Shown here piece after piece: positions 32,197 through 40,522 of a stretch of DNA of 64,000 bases. Position 1 is the first letter of the stretch, and every line of letters begins with the position of its first letter. The notes under the pieces were generated by a model. It had not been told where the DNA came from. It ran no database searches and worked only from the letters and a program-made list of their open reading frames with translations. Source of the DNA: an uncultured Eubacterium sp. (GTDB lineage: Bacteria; Bacillota; Clostridia; Oscillospirales; Acutalibacteraceae). Location of the stretch: positions 124,001-188,000 of the forward strand of contig NZ_CAKTGT010000001.1 of the NCBI RefSeq assembly GCF_934561735.1, read 5' to 3'. The position numbers and the translations under genes are program-made.

Positions 32197-32583
32197 TTAT
32201 TTCCAATACTTTCTCATTGCAGACACGATAGCCTGCTGAGGTAAATCCTCATCCCACATATCGGGAATGTCCTGCGGATGCAAATGCTCCTCGCCCTGAC
32301 GGCGAATTTTGGCAACCCTTACAGCCTCGACAAATCTTGCCGGCTCAACGCCTCTCGGGCAACGCTCCAAGCAAGCAAGGCACGAAAGGCAGGTGTAAAG
32401 CGAGTCGCTCTCCAAAAGCGGTTCGATGTTGCCGTTTGCCACCATAGACACAAACTGATGCGGATGATATTCCATATTATCATAAGAAGGACAGGTAGCG
32501 GAGCACTTGCCGCAACCCATACATTTGAGCGGATTGATTCCTGCAGAACGGATAACCTGCTCTTTGAGATAATTATTTTCCAT
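32197..32583 (-). CDS. hdrC: Heterodisulfide reductase subunit C-like ferredoxin
   Basis: A 128-residue protein with two [4Fe-4S] motifs (CMGCGKCSATCPSYD and CLSCLACLERCPRGV), matching cytosolic HdrC. It carries electrons from HdrA to HdrB. It lies 12 bases after hdrB and 20 bases before hdrA, so the order is hdrB-hdrC-hdrA. Confidence 0.92.
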   Translation of the reverse strand: MENNYLKEQVIRSAGINPLKCMGCGKCSATCPSYDNMEYHPHQFVSMVANGNIEPLLESDSLYTCLSCLACLERCPRGVEPARFVEAVRVAKIRRQGEEHLHPQDIPDMWDEDLPQQAIVSAMRKYWK

Positions 32584-32595
32584 TGCAAGCCCTCC

Positions 32596-33381
32596 TTATT
32601 CGCCAATCAAACCGAGTGCCTCTGCAAGCACCTCTGTAAAGTACTTAACAGGCACATCGTAATCCGTTGCGTTCTTATTGAGATTATACATACAAAGCGG
32701 ACAAGCTGTGATAACCATCTCTGCTCCGTTTTTAACAGCGTTTTCAAGCACTGCGTTGCCCTTTGATTTGGCAATTTCCTTGTTTTCAAGGGTGGTGTAG
32801 CCGCCGCAGCATTCGTTACGCATTGAATAAACAACGGGTGTTGCACCGAGAGCCTTAATCAAATCCTCCATAATTGTAGGATTTTCAGGGTCGTCCATTT
32901 GCATAACTCTGCTCGGACGAAGAAGCAAGCAACCGTAGTATGCGGCAATCTTTTTACCCTTGAGCGGATTTTTAACAGCCGCCTTTACATTGTCAAAACC
33001 CACCTTGTCACGCAAAACCTCAAGGTAATGAATAACATTGGTTTCGCCTCTGTATGGCTCGTCAAGTTTCATATATCTTGCAACCTTGTCGGCGATTTCT
33101 TCATCAAGCATATCGTTGTTTACCTGCTTAATTACATTGTGGCAGGCGGAGCACATGGTTACAAGGTCCTGACCGAGTTCTTTTGATTTATTGAGCGCAC
33201 GGACGGAAGAAAGCTTTGTGGCAATCTCGTCCTTTGCCATAGGATAAACACCGCCGCAACACTGCCAATCAGGAAGTTCCTCAAGTGTAACACCAAGGGC
33301 CTCTGCCGACATTCTTGCGTATTTATCCAAATCCTGCGCCTTTGTTTTCAAGGTGCATCCCGGATAATAACTGAAAGTCAT
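32596..33381 (-). CDS. hdrB: Heterodisulfide reductase subunit B-like protein with two CCG domains
   Basis: A 261-residue protein with two cysteine-rich CCG domains: YPGCTLKT ... QCCGG ... CSACHN, and YYGCLLLRPS ... ECCGG ... CPLCMYNL. In methanogens these bind two non-cubane [4Fe-4S] clusters that reduce the CoM-CoB heterodisulfide. This organism should not make that substrate, so the natural acceptor is different; the genomic partners suggest the fumarate-reductase subunits downstream, or a disulfide such as a low-molecular-weight thiol. It is the first hdr gene, 53 bases after fumC. Confidence 0.9.
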   Translation of the reverse strand: MTFSYYPGCTLKTKAQDLDKYARMSAEALGVTLEELPDWQCCGGVYPMAKDEIATKLSSVRALNKSKELGQDLVTMCSACHNVIKQVNNDMLDEEIADKVARYMKLDEPYRGETNVIHYLEVLRDKVGFDNVKAAVKNPLKGKKIAAYYGCLLLRPSRVMQMDDPENPTIMEDLIKALGATPVVYSMRNECCGGYTTLENKEIAKSKGNAVLENAVKNGAEMVITACPLCMYNLNKNATDYDVPVKYFTEVLAEALGLIGE

Positions 33382-33434
33382 TATTCTATTCTCCTTTATC
33401 CTAAATCCAAAATTGTAATATTACCTACCGAAAA

Positions 33435-34811
33435 TCAAACCATATTTTCCGGATGGAATACTTCGTCAAACTTTTCCTCTGTAAGGAAGCCGAGTTCTAC
33501 GCAAGCTTCTTTAAGAGAAATGTTGTTTTTGTATGCAAGCTTTGCTGTCTTTGCCGCATTTTCGTAGCCGATATACGGATTGAGTGCGGTTACAAGCATA
33601 AGAGAGTTGTGTAAGTTGGCAGCCATTTTGTCCTCGTTTGCGGTGATACCGACAGCACAGTTGTCGTTGAACGATATCATAACTTCGGAAAGAAGTCTTA
33701 CGGACTGTGTGAAGTTGTAAATAATTACCGGCATAAATACATTGAGTTCAAAGTTGCCCTGTGAAGCCGCCATACCGATTGCCGTATCGTTGCCGATAAC
33801 CTGAACTGCTACCATTGTAACAGCCTCGCACTGTGTTGGGTTAACCTTACCCGGCATAATTGATGAGCCCGGCTCGTTTTCAGGAATTTTGATTTCGCCA
33901 AGACCGAGACGAGGACCGGAAGCAAGCCAACGAACATCGTTTGCAATCTTCATAAGGTCTGCGGCAAGTGCCTTGAGTGCACCGTGAGCAAACACAATCT
34001 CGTCTTTTGAAGTGAGAGCGTGGAACTTGTTTGGTGCTGTGATGAAGTGCTTGCCTGTGATTTCGGTTACAGCCTCGGCAACCTTAACATCAAAGCCCTT
34101 TGGTGCGTTAAGTCCCGTACCTACTGCGGTGCCGCCGAGTGCCAATTCCTTGAGTTCCGGAAGTGCGATTTCAAGAAGTCGTCTGTCCTTTTCAAGAGAA
34201 GATCTCCAACCGCTGATTTCCTGTGAAAAAGTGATAGGAGTTGCGTCCTGAAGGTGAGTTCTGCCCGACTTTACAATGCCCTGATGCTTTTCTTCAAGCA
34301 TTTTAAATGTTGCAATGAGCTTGTCAAGAGCAGGGAAAACCTTGTCCTCAATTCCGAGAACAGCGGCAATGCTCATAGCTGTCGGGAATGTATCGTTTGA
34401 TGACTGCGACATATTGATGTCGTCATTTGGGTGAAGAATTTTTTTGCCTGCAATCTCGTTACCTCTGTTTGCGATAACCTCGTTTGCGTTCATATTTGAC
34501 TGTGTGCCCGAGCCTGTTTGCCAAACAACAAGCGGAAAATGCTCGTTGAGTGCACCGCTCATAACTTCGTCGCAAGCCTGCGAAACGGCGGCAAGTTTTT
34601 CATCCGTCATTTTTTCTGGCTTAAGCTGATTGTTTGCGATTGCGGCAGCCTTTTTGAGCACACCGAATGCGTGAGTGATTTCTCTCGGCATAACCTCGAT
34701 GCCGACACCGATTTTGAAATTTTCGTGGCTACGCTCGGTTTGTGCTGCCCAATATTTATCGGCAGGCACCTTAACCTCGCCCATTGAATCGTGTTCAATA
34801 CGGTATTCCAT
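33435..34811 (-). CDS. fumC: Class II fumarate hydratase
   Basis: Interconverts malate and fumarate. The 458-residue protein is standard for oxygen-stable FumC, with GSGTQSNMNANEV, the B-site/active-site HPNDDINMSQSSND, SGRTHLQDATP (catalytic-site His) and the superfamily signature GSSIMPGKVNPTQCEA. Aspartase is the main alternative; length and motifs favour fumarase, and a fumarate-generating step fits both. It is first in the ~11-kb cluster, with a sigma-A promoter and a Rex-type operator upstream. The ribosome binding site is GGAGGT. Confidence 0.92.
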   Translation of the reverse strand: MEYRIEHDSMGEVKVPADKYWAAQTERSHENFKIGVGIEVMPREITHAFGVLKKAAAIANNQLKPEKMTDEKLAAVSQACDEVMSGALNEHFPLVVWQTGSGTQSNMNANEVIANRGNEIAGKKILHPNDDINMSQSSNDTFPTAMSIAAVLGIEDKVFPALDKLIATFKMLEEKHQGIVKSGRTHLQDATPITFSQEISGWRSSLEKDRRLLEIALPELKELALGGTAVGTGLNAPKGFDVKVAEAVTEITGKHFITAPNKFHALTSKDEIVFAHGALKALAADLMKIANDVRWLASGPRLGLGEIKIPENEPGSSIMPGKVNPTQCEAVTMVAVQVIGNDTAIGMAASQGNFELNVFMPVIIYNFTQSVRLLSEVMISFNDNCAVGITANEDKMAANLHNSLMLVTALNPYIGYENAAKTAKLAYKNNISLKEACVELGFLTEEKFDEVFHPENMV

Positions 34812-34859
34812 AAATCTTTACCTCCTGATAATTAGGTGATTATAATTTTTTACTTCTAT

Positions 34860-34888
34860 ATTATATATTTCTTAAATTCCAATATCAA
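34860..34888 (-). promoter_or_regulatory. Promoter of the fumC-hdr-flx-frd operon
   Basis: Minus strand TTGATA (34888-34883), 17-base spacer, TATAAT (34865-34860), about 40 bases before fumC. Confidence 0.8.
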
Positions 34889-34895
34889 GAGTTAA

Positions 34896-34913
34896 TTGTT
34901 AAAAAAATAACAA
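34896..34913. promoter_or_regulatory. Rex-type operator upstream of fumC
   Basis: TTGTTAAAAAAATAACAA, an 18-base palindrome fitting TTGTTA-N6-TAACAA, the Clostridial Rex consensus. It sits seven bases upstream of the -35. Rex releases DNA when NADH/NAD+ is high, which would switch this NADH-consuming operon on. Confidence 0.65.
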
Positions 34914-35087
34914 TTAATACATTTTCAGTTACTTCTACAAAAAAAGCTTTGTGAAAACTTTATTTTTTGTAATTATGCCTGTTGAATGATAAAAAATTGC
35001 ACAACATTGCTCATTTCTTTTACAATTTGCACGAAAACGGTCAAATGATAGCGGAATTTTCATCCGCCCGTAAAACATTTGTTGTTC

Positions 35088-35190
35088 CGTAGGGGCGGAT
35101 ACCATCCGCCCGTTTTTGTTATTTCGCAAACCGTAGGGGCGAACTGTGTTCTCCTATGAAAATACGGGAAGATGATATCTTCCCCTACGA
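35088..35190. repeat. Three family A hairpins in a row with different cores
   Basis: CGTAGGGGCGGAT/ATCCGCCCG (35088-35112), CGTAGGGGCGAAC/GTTCTCC (35132-35154, decayed) and GGGAAGAT/ATCTTCCCCTACG (35165-35189). Just before, 35051-35070 has a further GCGGAATTTTCATCCGC relic. The remainder of 34914-35523 is repeats; I see no gene. Confidence 0.7.
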
Positions 35191-35244
35191 TGTTAAAGTG
35201 CAACAGCTCCTTTTGCAACAAGCGAAAAAGTATTTTTGACACGC

Positions 35245-35479
35245 TGTAGGCTGTTGAGAAAGGCTCTGAATTTCGTTTTCTTGCGAGCGGGAGCTGTACG
35301 ATGGTACCGCCCCCGAGCAAAAAACGGAAAACGCCAAAAGTACCGCAAACTCGATGTTTGCGGTACTTTTCTTTAAATAGTATTATTGAAATAATAATGT
35401 TTCGGGATAGGCAAGCCTATCCCCTACGAAATCACGCTGAAATAACTTTGGCGTGTTTCAGGGGCTTTATCGACAGTCT
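35245..35479. repeat. Family C element, 235 bp, carrying a family A hairpin
   Basis: Begins TGTAGGCTGTTGAGAAAGG, includes GCAAACTCGATGTTTGC with a GTACCGCA/TGCGGTAC extension, a nested family A hairpin GGGATAGGC-AA-GCCTATCCCCTACG (35404-35429), and ends GGGGCTTTATCGACAGTCT. Same orientation as the copy at 21.3 kb. Confidence 0.75.
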
Positions 35480-35508
35480 AAGCTCCCCTTGATAACAAGA
35501 GGAGCCGT
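35480..35508. repeat. Family B hairpin after the second ldh
   Basis: AAGCTCCCCTTGATAACAAG-AGGAGCC, directly after the family C element and 15 bases past the ldh stop at 35524; it could act as that gene's terminator. Confidence 0.55.
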
Positions 35509-35523
35509 AATAGGTTTTATATA

Positions 35524-36477
35524 TTAGATATTTAATCCTTCGTACGATTCTTTAAGGATATTGTACGAATTGTGGAGCTTTTCTATTTCTTCATCGGTGA
35601 GGTTGAGAGGAAGAATTTTTCTGACGCCGTTGCGGTTGACATAAGCAGGCAAGCCAAGGTAAACATCACGCATACCGTACTCGCCGTTGAGTCTTGACGA
35701 AACCGTGATAACGCTGTTTTCATCACCGAAGATTGCCTTTGTAATTCTTACAAGGCTCATACCGATGCCGTAATAGGTTGCACCTTTAAGCTCGATAACC
35801 TCTGCACCGGAATTCTTAACCTTTTCTATAATCTTTTCAATATCCTCACGCTTGTAATCGTTTGCAAATCTTTCGTCATTAAAGAATTCTTCAACATTTT
35901 TTGTTGAAAGATTAAGCTGGCTGAACGGTACGAACTCGCTGTCGCCGTGCTCGCCGATTACATAGCCGTGAACCGAGTGCGGATCTGCCTGAAAATAATC
36001 GCCGATGAGATAACGAAGTCTTGCAGTGTCAAGCGTTGTGCCCGAACCGATAACTCTGTTTGCCGGGAAGCCCGAAAGCTCATAAGTTATTCTTGTCATA
36101 ACATCAACCGGGTTTGAAGCAACAAGGAAGATGCCGTTGAAGCCCGAAGCAACAATCTTTGAAATGAAAGACTTAAAGATTTTTACATTTTTGTTAAGCT
36201 GGTCAAAACGGGTTTCGCCCGGCTTTCTTGAACCTGCCGAAGCCGTAATAACAACAAGGTCGGCATAAGCGCAATCCTCAAAAGAGCCTGCACGGATTTT
36301 CATATGAGAACTTGAAAAGCACAAGCCGTGATTAAGGTCCATTGCCTCACCTTTTGCCTTGTTCTCATTAATATCAATAAGAATTAACTCATTGCACAAA
36401 TCGGAATTAAGAAGAGCATAAGCATAGCTCATACCTACCATGCCGCATCCGACAAGTGCTACTCGTCTGTTTGCCAT
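35524..36477 (-). CDS. ldh: L-lactate dehydrogenase, copy 2 (Rex-regulated)
   Basis: A 317-residue L-LDH with VALVGCGMVGMSYAYALL, GETRFDQLNKN (Arg loop), SNPVDVMTRITY, catalytic His in IGEHGDSEF and the usual C-terminal amphipathic helix. Compared with copy 1 at 21.6 kb it is clearly diverged (for example MTRITY versus LTYTAL). Its control region has a sigma-A promoter with two Rex-type palindromes, one over the -35 and one just after the transcription start, so it is probably the main redox-responsive lactate-forming enzyme. The weak ribosome binding site is TAGGGA. Confidence 0.93.
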   Translation of the reverse strand: MANRRVALVGCGMVGMSYAYALLNSDLCNELILIDINENKAKGEAMDLNHGLCFSSSHMKIRAGSFEDCAYADLVVITASAGSRKPGETRFDQLNKNVKIFKSFISKIVASGFNGIFLVASNPVDVMTRITYELSGFPANRVIGSGTTLDTARLRYLIGDYFQADPHSVHGYVIGEHGDSEFVPFSQLNLSTKNVEEFFNDERFANDYKREDIEKIIEKVKNSGAEVIELKGATYYGIGMSLVRITKAIFGDENSVITVSSRLNGEYGMRDVYLGLPAYVNRNGVRKILPLNLTDEEIEKLHNSYNILKESYEGLNI

Positions 36478-36501
36478 ATTTATCCCTACTTTCCAATAAC
36501 A

Positions 36502-36573
36502 TTGTTAATTATCTAACAATTTGATTTGTAATAATTTTATATCATGGCAACGCAATTGTCAATATTTTAACAA
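36502..36573 (-). promoter_or_regulatory. ldh promoter with two Rex-type operators
   Basis: Promoter on the minus strand: TTGACA (36562-36557), 17-base spacer, TAAAAT (36539-36534). Operator 1, TTGTTAATTATCTAACAA (36502-36519), is a perfect TTGTTA-N6-TAACAA palindrome about 8-25 bases downstream of the expected start. Operator 2, TTGTCAATATTTTAACAA (36556-36573), has one mismatch and covers the -35. Confidence 0.7.
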
Positions 36574-36612
36574 GTTTTATTAAAAAATTCTCCCTTTATA
36601 ACAAAAAGGGAG

Positions 36613-37146
36613 TTAAAAATCGAAATCCAAATAGTCATCCTTCATAAAACGATGGTAGGTCATACCCAAATCCTCGGTATCTATGCAATACCAAAATTCA
36701 TCGGGTGTGCCGTCCTCAAAGTAGATGAGATAATCAAATTCGGGGTTGTCGTCTGTTTTTTCGATGTGAACATTGTTGCTGTATTTTTTAAACACAGCAA
36801 TAACGCTTTCAATAGTTGCCGACGGCGAGCGAACCTCATTGATGAAGTTAACCAAAAAGTCATCGTCACCGATTAAGCCGTGCACATAGTCCGCACCTTT
36901 GGGCGAAACATCCAGACGATAGCCGACATCGGTTTTTCTGACGGCAATTTCACCGAAAGTGTCCTCGTTTTGCTTTGCAAAATCAAGGAGAACCTGCTGC
37001 AAATCTTCCTCTTTTACGCTCGGCAAAAGGTGCAAAAGCGAGGGCGTAACATAATTTACGCCCATAGTTACACTTTCGTACCCCAATTTGATTTGAGATT
37101 CTTTAAGTACGCTGATTAAATTTTTCTTTAATACACCGTAATCCAT
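36613..37146 (-). CDS. DUF3877-like hypothetical protein
   Basis: A 177-residue acidic soluble protein beginning MDYGVLKKNLISVLKESQIKLGY and ending MKDDYLDFDF. The opening and ESVTMGVNYVTPSLLHLL resemble what I know as the DUF3877 family in Clostridia; I am only moderately sure. No enzymatic motif is visible. The start at 37146 abuts the aroF stop (37148), so the two are cotranscribed; 43 additional in-frame residues upstream lie inside aroF and are rejected. Confidence 0.65.
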   Translation of the reverse strand: MDYGVLKKNLISVLKESQIKLGYESVTMGVNYVTPSLLHLLPSVKEEDLQQVLLDFAKQNEDTFGEIAVRKTDVGYRLDVSPKGADYVHGLIGDDDFLVNFINEVRSPSATIESVIAVFKKYSNNVHIEKTDDNPEFDYLIYFEDGTPDEFWYCIDTEDLGMTYHRFMKDDYLDFDF

Positions 37147-37147
37147 A

Positions 37148-38188
37148 TTACAACTGCTCTGCAATAGTATAAATAAGTTCCTTGGTCTTGTCCCAACCGA
37201 GGCACGGGTCTGTGATTGACTTGCCGTAAACGCCGTCTTCAACCTTTTGAGCACCGTCTTCAATATAAGATTCAATCATAAAGCCCTTAACCATCTTCTT
37301 GATGTCATCGCTGTGACGCATTGAATGGAGAACTTCGTTTGCAATACGAACCTGTTCAAGATACTTCTTGCCGGAGTTTGAGTGGTTTGTATCGATGATA
37401 ACAGCAGGATTTTTGAAACCGCCGTCACAATACTGTGCACAAAGGTTAATCAAATCCTCGTAGTGATAATTTACATGATTAATACCGTGCTTATCAACGC
37501 TGCCACGGAGAATAACATGAGCCATATCGTTGCCGGCAGACTCAACTTCCCAACCTCTGTAAAGGAACATATGACCCGACTGTGCGGCTTTGATGGCGTT
37601 GAGCATAACGGAAACATCGCCCGATGTAGGATTTTTCATACCAACAGGGATGTTGAGAGCGGAAGAAACAAGTCTGTGCTCCTGATTTTCAACGCTTCTT
37701 GCACCTACCGCAACATATGAAAGAAGGTCGGATAAATATCTGTGATTTTCCGGATAAAGCATTTCGTCCGCACAGGTAAGACCTGTTTGCTCAATAGCGT
37801 CCTTGTGAAGCTGTCTTACCTCGATAATGCCCTCAAGCATATCCGGCTTCTTTTCAGGGTCCGGCTGATGAAGCATACCCTTGTATCCCGCACCCGTTGT
37901 ACGAGGCTTACCGGTGTAAATTCTCGGAATGATGAGGATTTTGTCATCAACCTCTTTTTGAACTTCCGCAAGTCTGTGAATATAATCGAGTACAGGTTCA
38001 GGCTTGTCCGCAGAACAAGGGCCGATAACCAATACAAGCTTGTCGCTTTCGCCCTTGAAAACCTTTTCTATCTCTTTATCTCTTGCCTCTTTTTTAACGG
38101 CTGCTTCTTCGGAAAGCGGATACTGTGCCTTGATGTCCTTTGGTACAGGCAACTTTCTGATGAATTTTGTATTTTTCATATTGTCCAT
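37148..38188 (-). CDS. aroF: 3-deoxy-7-phosphoheptulonate (DAHP) synthase, class I
   Basis: Condenses phosphoenolpyruvate and erythrose-4-phosphate, the first step of aromatic amino-acid synthesis. The 346-residue AroF/G/H-type enzyme has LVIGPCSADKP (metal/PEP-site Cys), PRIYTGKPRTTGAGYKG, GARSVENQEHR, GMKNPTSGD and IIDTNHSNSGKK. Paralogue (Phe, Tyr or Trp sensitive) cannot be assigned by eye; the symbol is generic. The start at 38188 follows GAGAGGTG; a GTG three codons earlier overlaps that site. A DUF3877-like gene follows immediately. Confidence 0.9.
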   Translation of the reverse strand: MDNMKNTKFIRKLPVPKDIKAQYPLSEEAAVKKEARDKEIEKVFKGESDKLVLVIGPCSADKPEPVLDYIHRLAEVQKEVDDKILIIPRIYTGKPRTTGAGYKGMLHQPDPEKKPDMLEGIIEVRQLHKDAIEQTGLTCADEMLYPENHRYLSDLLSYVAVGARSVENQEHRLVSSALNIPVGMKNPTSGDVSVMLNAIKAAQSGHMFLYRGWEVESAGNDMAHVILRGSVDKHGINHVNYHYEDLINLCAQYCDGGFKNPAVIIDTNHSNSGKKYLEQVRIANEVLHSMRHSDDIKKMVKGFMIESYIEDGAQKVEDGVYGKSITDPCLGWDKTKELIYTIAEQL

Positions 38189-38249
38189 ATTTTTCACCTC
38201 TCAAAGTTTGTTGTAATTATATGCTGAACATCAATATAATTTGTAACAT

Positions 38250-38278
38250 ATATTAACACTGTTTATACCATTAGTCAA
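38250..38278 (-). promoter_or_regulatory. Promoter of the aroF operon
   Basis: Minus strand TTGACT (38278-38273), 17-base spacer, TAATAT (38255-38250). The ~55-base leader has no visible trp or tyrosine T-box. Confidence 0.65.
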
Positions 38279-38343
38279 CTAATAGAACAAATTTTCATTA
38301 CAGTTGAAAAATCAAGCAATTTTGTTTGTTGAAACAGGATGGT

Positions 38344-40410
38344 CTATACCTTTTCAAATTCAACAATAACACTTGAAAGCGGATTCCAATCATCAATTAC
38401 AATACCTTTGTTCATAAGATATGCACCGCTCTTTGTGTACCTCCTGCCGCCAAGAGTGTAGGTATACTCCGCATTTTCGTCAAGTCCGCAAAGCGTTACA
38501 TCGTGCAAACGCTCTGTGAATAATGCCGAGCCGACTCCGCAAACAAACAAAATCGCACCGTCGCCGTTTGCGTATTCCGTAGCATAGTAGCCGTTTTTGT
38601 CGGCGGTCTTTAGCCGATAAAGATTGCCAAACTGAACCAGCGGACGGATTTTTTTGTAAAAAGCAATATTGTCCCTGCATTTTTGCAAATCCTCGGCTGA
38701 AAGCCTGTCAAGATTTGCACCGACGGACAAACTGCCCTGCATTGAAGAATTGAAACGGTAATCCATAGGAACGGGACGCTTGTCGCTGTTCCAATCCGTT
38801 ACCCACGCACGCATACATTTGACCGGATAAAGCTGTGAAAAGCCGTACTGAATTGCAAGGCGGTCAACCGGGTCCGTATTGTCCGAGGTCCACACCATAT
38901 CAAAATGCTCCATTGCACCCAAATCGGCTCTGCCGCCGCCCGACGAGCACGCTTCAAGCTGCAAATACGGATATTTTTCCTTGAGTCTGTCGGCAATTCT
39001 GTACACCGCTTCGGTGTGTCTGAGCCAAAGCTCCTGACCGTTTTCAAGGTTTTCCGCTCCGATTTCCGAAAACGGGCGGTTCATATCCCACTTGATATAG
39101 CGGATATTGTGATTTTTAAGCATTTCGTTCATAGCCGAAAAAGCGTATTCCTCAACTTCGGGCTTTGTGAGATTGAGCACAAGCTGATGACGCAGCTCGC
39201 TGTTTGCCCTCTTTGGATAGTGATAAATCCAATCGGGATGAGCACGGAACAAATCGCTGTCCCTTTGCACCATTTCAGGCTCAAACCACAAGCCGAAATC
39301 CATACCGAGCGCATTAACGCCGTCTATAAGTTCATCAATTCCGTCAGGGAATTTTTCGGCATTTACAAACCAATCGCCCAAGCCTGCACGGTCGTTGTTT
39401 CGCTTGCCGAACCAACCGTCATCCATAACAAAAAGTTCGCAACCGATTTCTGCCGCCTTTTTTGCAAGAGAAAGCTGATTTTGGGTGTTTACATCAAAGC
39501 CGGTGGCTTCCCACGAATTGTAAAGCACGGGAAGCGGCTTGTCGGCAAAAGTCTTTGGCAAAATATGTGCAACCGCAAACTTTGACATATCGTTGCTCAT
39601 CTGTGCAAAGCCGTCGGCACAACCCAAATACACCTTAGGCGAAACAAGTTTTTCGCCCGACTTTACGGTGTAAGAAAAATCAAAATCATTTATGCCGAGC
39701 ATAATTCTTGTGCGGTTTTCAAAATCGCACTGAGCCTCCACCTTAAACGAACCGCTGTAACCGAGTGCACCGTAATAAACCGTGCCGTGTTCCTCCGTTG
39801 CACCGTGATGTGCCGCAAAAGTAGGCTGATTTGTATGACCCGAAGTGCCTTTTCTGCTGTCAAAAACAAGATAGCCTGCAAGGAGCTTTTCGGTTTTTAC
39901 CTGAAATTCGCCGCCCCACGAACCGTTTGTGTTTTGGATATAATAAGGTTCAAGCCCCGGCAAGTTCACCTCGCACGACATAAATTTGTCCACCTTGACA
40001 TCATCTGCCGAATTGTTGCAAAATTCGACATATCGGGTGATAACATCACTGTCGGAATAATGCACAAAATGAAGCACAAGTTCGGTGCCGTAAGCCTTAT
40101 CTTCAAGCGTTATCACAAGTTCGTTTTCGCTCTCAATGTGTGATTTGTATGTATAAAGTGCATCACGGCAACCGTCAAAATATGTGCACTTAAAGGCACA
40201 GTTGCGGTACATTTTGCCGCCGAACACCGTGTATTCCTGACAAACTCCGTCCAAATCCGAATGATTTGAGTTGGATTCGTTAAGTTCATCCACGGAAAAA
40301 TCGGAATGTTTTATTTTTTTGCCCCAATAAAGGTGAAAAAGTCTGCCCTCGCTGTCCGTGCCGAGGACATAGGTGAGTGTTTTTGTGTCAAATGCAAAAA
40401 TCCGTTCCAT
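38344..40410 (-). CDS. GH36 alpha-galactosidase
   Basis: Removes alpha-1,6-galactose from melibiose, raffinose-type sugars or galactomannan side chains. The 688-residue GH36 protein has an N-terminal beta-sandwich (to ~285), a barrel with the nucleophile Asp in IKWDMNRPFSE, acid/base Asp in TSDNTDPVDRLAIQ and the substrate-site CSSGGGRAD, and a small C-terminal beta domain. FEPEMVQRDSDLFRAHPDW is a typical family segment. There is no signal peptide, so it is cytoplasmic and needs imported oligosaccharides. No transporter or regulator gene is adjacent. Confidence 0.93.
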   Translation of the reverse strand: MERIFAFDTKTLTYVLGTDSEGRLFHLYWGKKIKHSDFSVDELNESNSNHSDLDGVCQEYTVFGGKMYRNCAFKCTYFDGCRDALYTYKSHIESENELVITLEDKAYGTELVLHFVHYSDSDVITRYVEFCNNSADDVKVDKFMSCEVNLPGLEPYYIQNTNGSWGGEFQVKTEKLLAGYLVFDSRKGTSGHTNQPTFAAHHGATEEHGTVYYGALGYSGSFKVEAQCDFENRTRIMLGINDFDFSYTVKSGEKLVSPKVYLGCADGFAQMSNDMSKFAVAHILPKTFADKPLPVLYNSWEATGFDVNTQNQLSLAKKAAEIGCELFVMDDGWFGKRNNDRAGLGDWFVNAEKFPDGIDELIDGVNALGMDFGLWFEPEMVQRDSDLFRAHPDWIYHYPKRANSELRHQLVLNLTKPEVEEYAFSAMNEMLKNHNIRYIKWDMNRPFSEIGAENLENGQELWLRHTEAVYRIADRLKEKYPYLQLEACSSGGGRADLGAMEHFDMVWTSDNTDPVDRLAIQYGFSQLYPVKCMRAWVTDWNSDKRPVPMDYRFNSSMQGSLSVGANLDRLSAEDLQKCRDNIAFYKKIRPLVQFGNLYRLKTADKNGYYATEYANGDGAILFVCGVGSALFTERLHDVTLCGLDENAEYTYTLGGRRYTKSGAYLMNKGIVIDDWNPLSSVIVEFEKV

Positions 40411-40440
40411 ACAGTTACCGCCGTAAATTTATTTTTTATT

Positions 40441-40469
40441 ATTATACGAAAATTTGACACATAATACAA
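40441..40469 (-). promoter_or_regulatory. Promoter of the alpha-galactosidase gene
   Basis: Minus strand TTGTAT (40469-40464), 17-base spacer, TATAAT (40446-40441). No clear catabolite-response palindrome is seen. Confidence 0.65.
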
Positions 40470-40522
40470 TATGATAAATTAATAATTATATTTGCAATAT
40501 CACAATACCGACGCTTATTTTA

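Noticed and set aside
35088..35508. CRISPR array suggested by repeated hairpins
   Set aside because: Spacing is irregular, cores vary, orientation changes and there are no cas genes; these are dispersed intergenic repeats.
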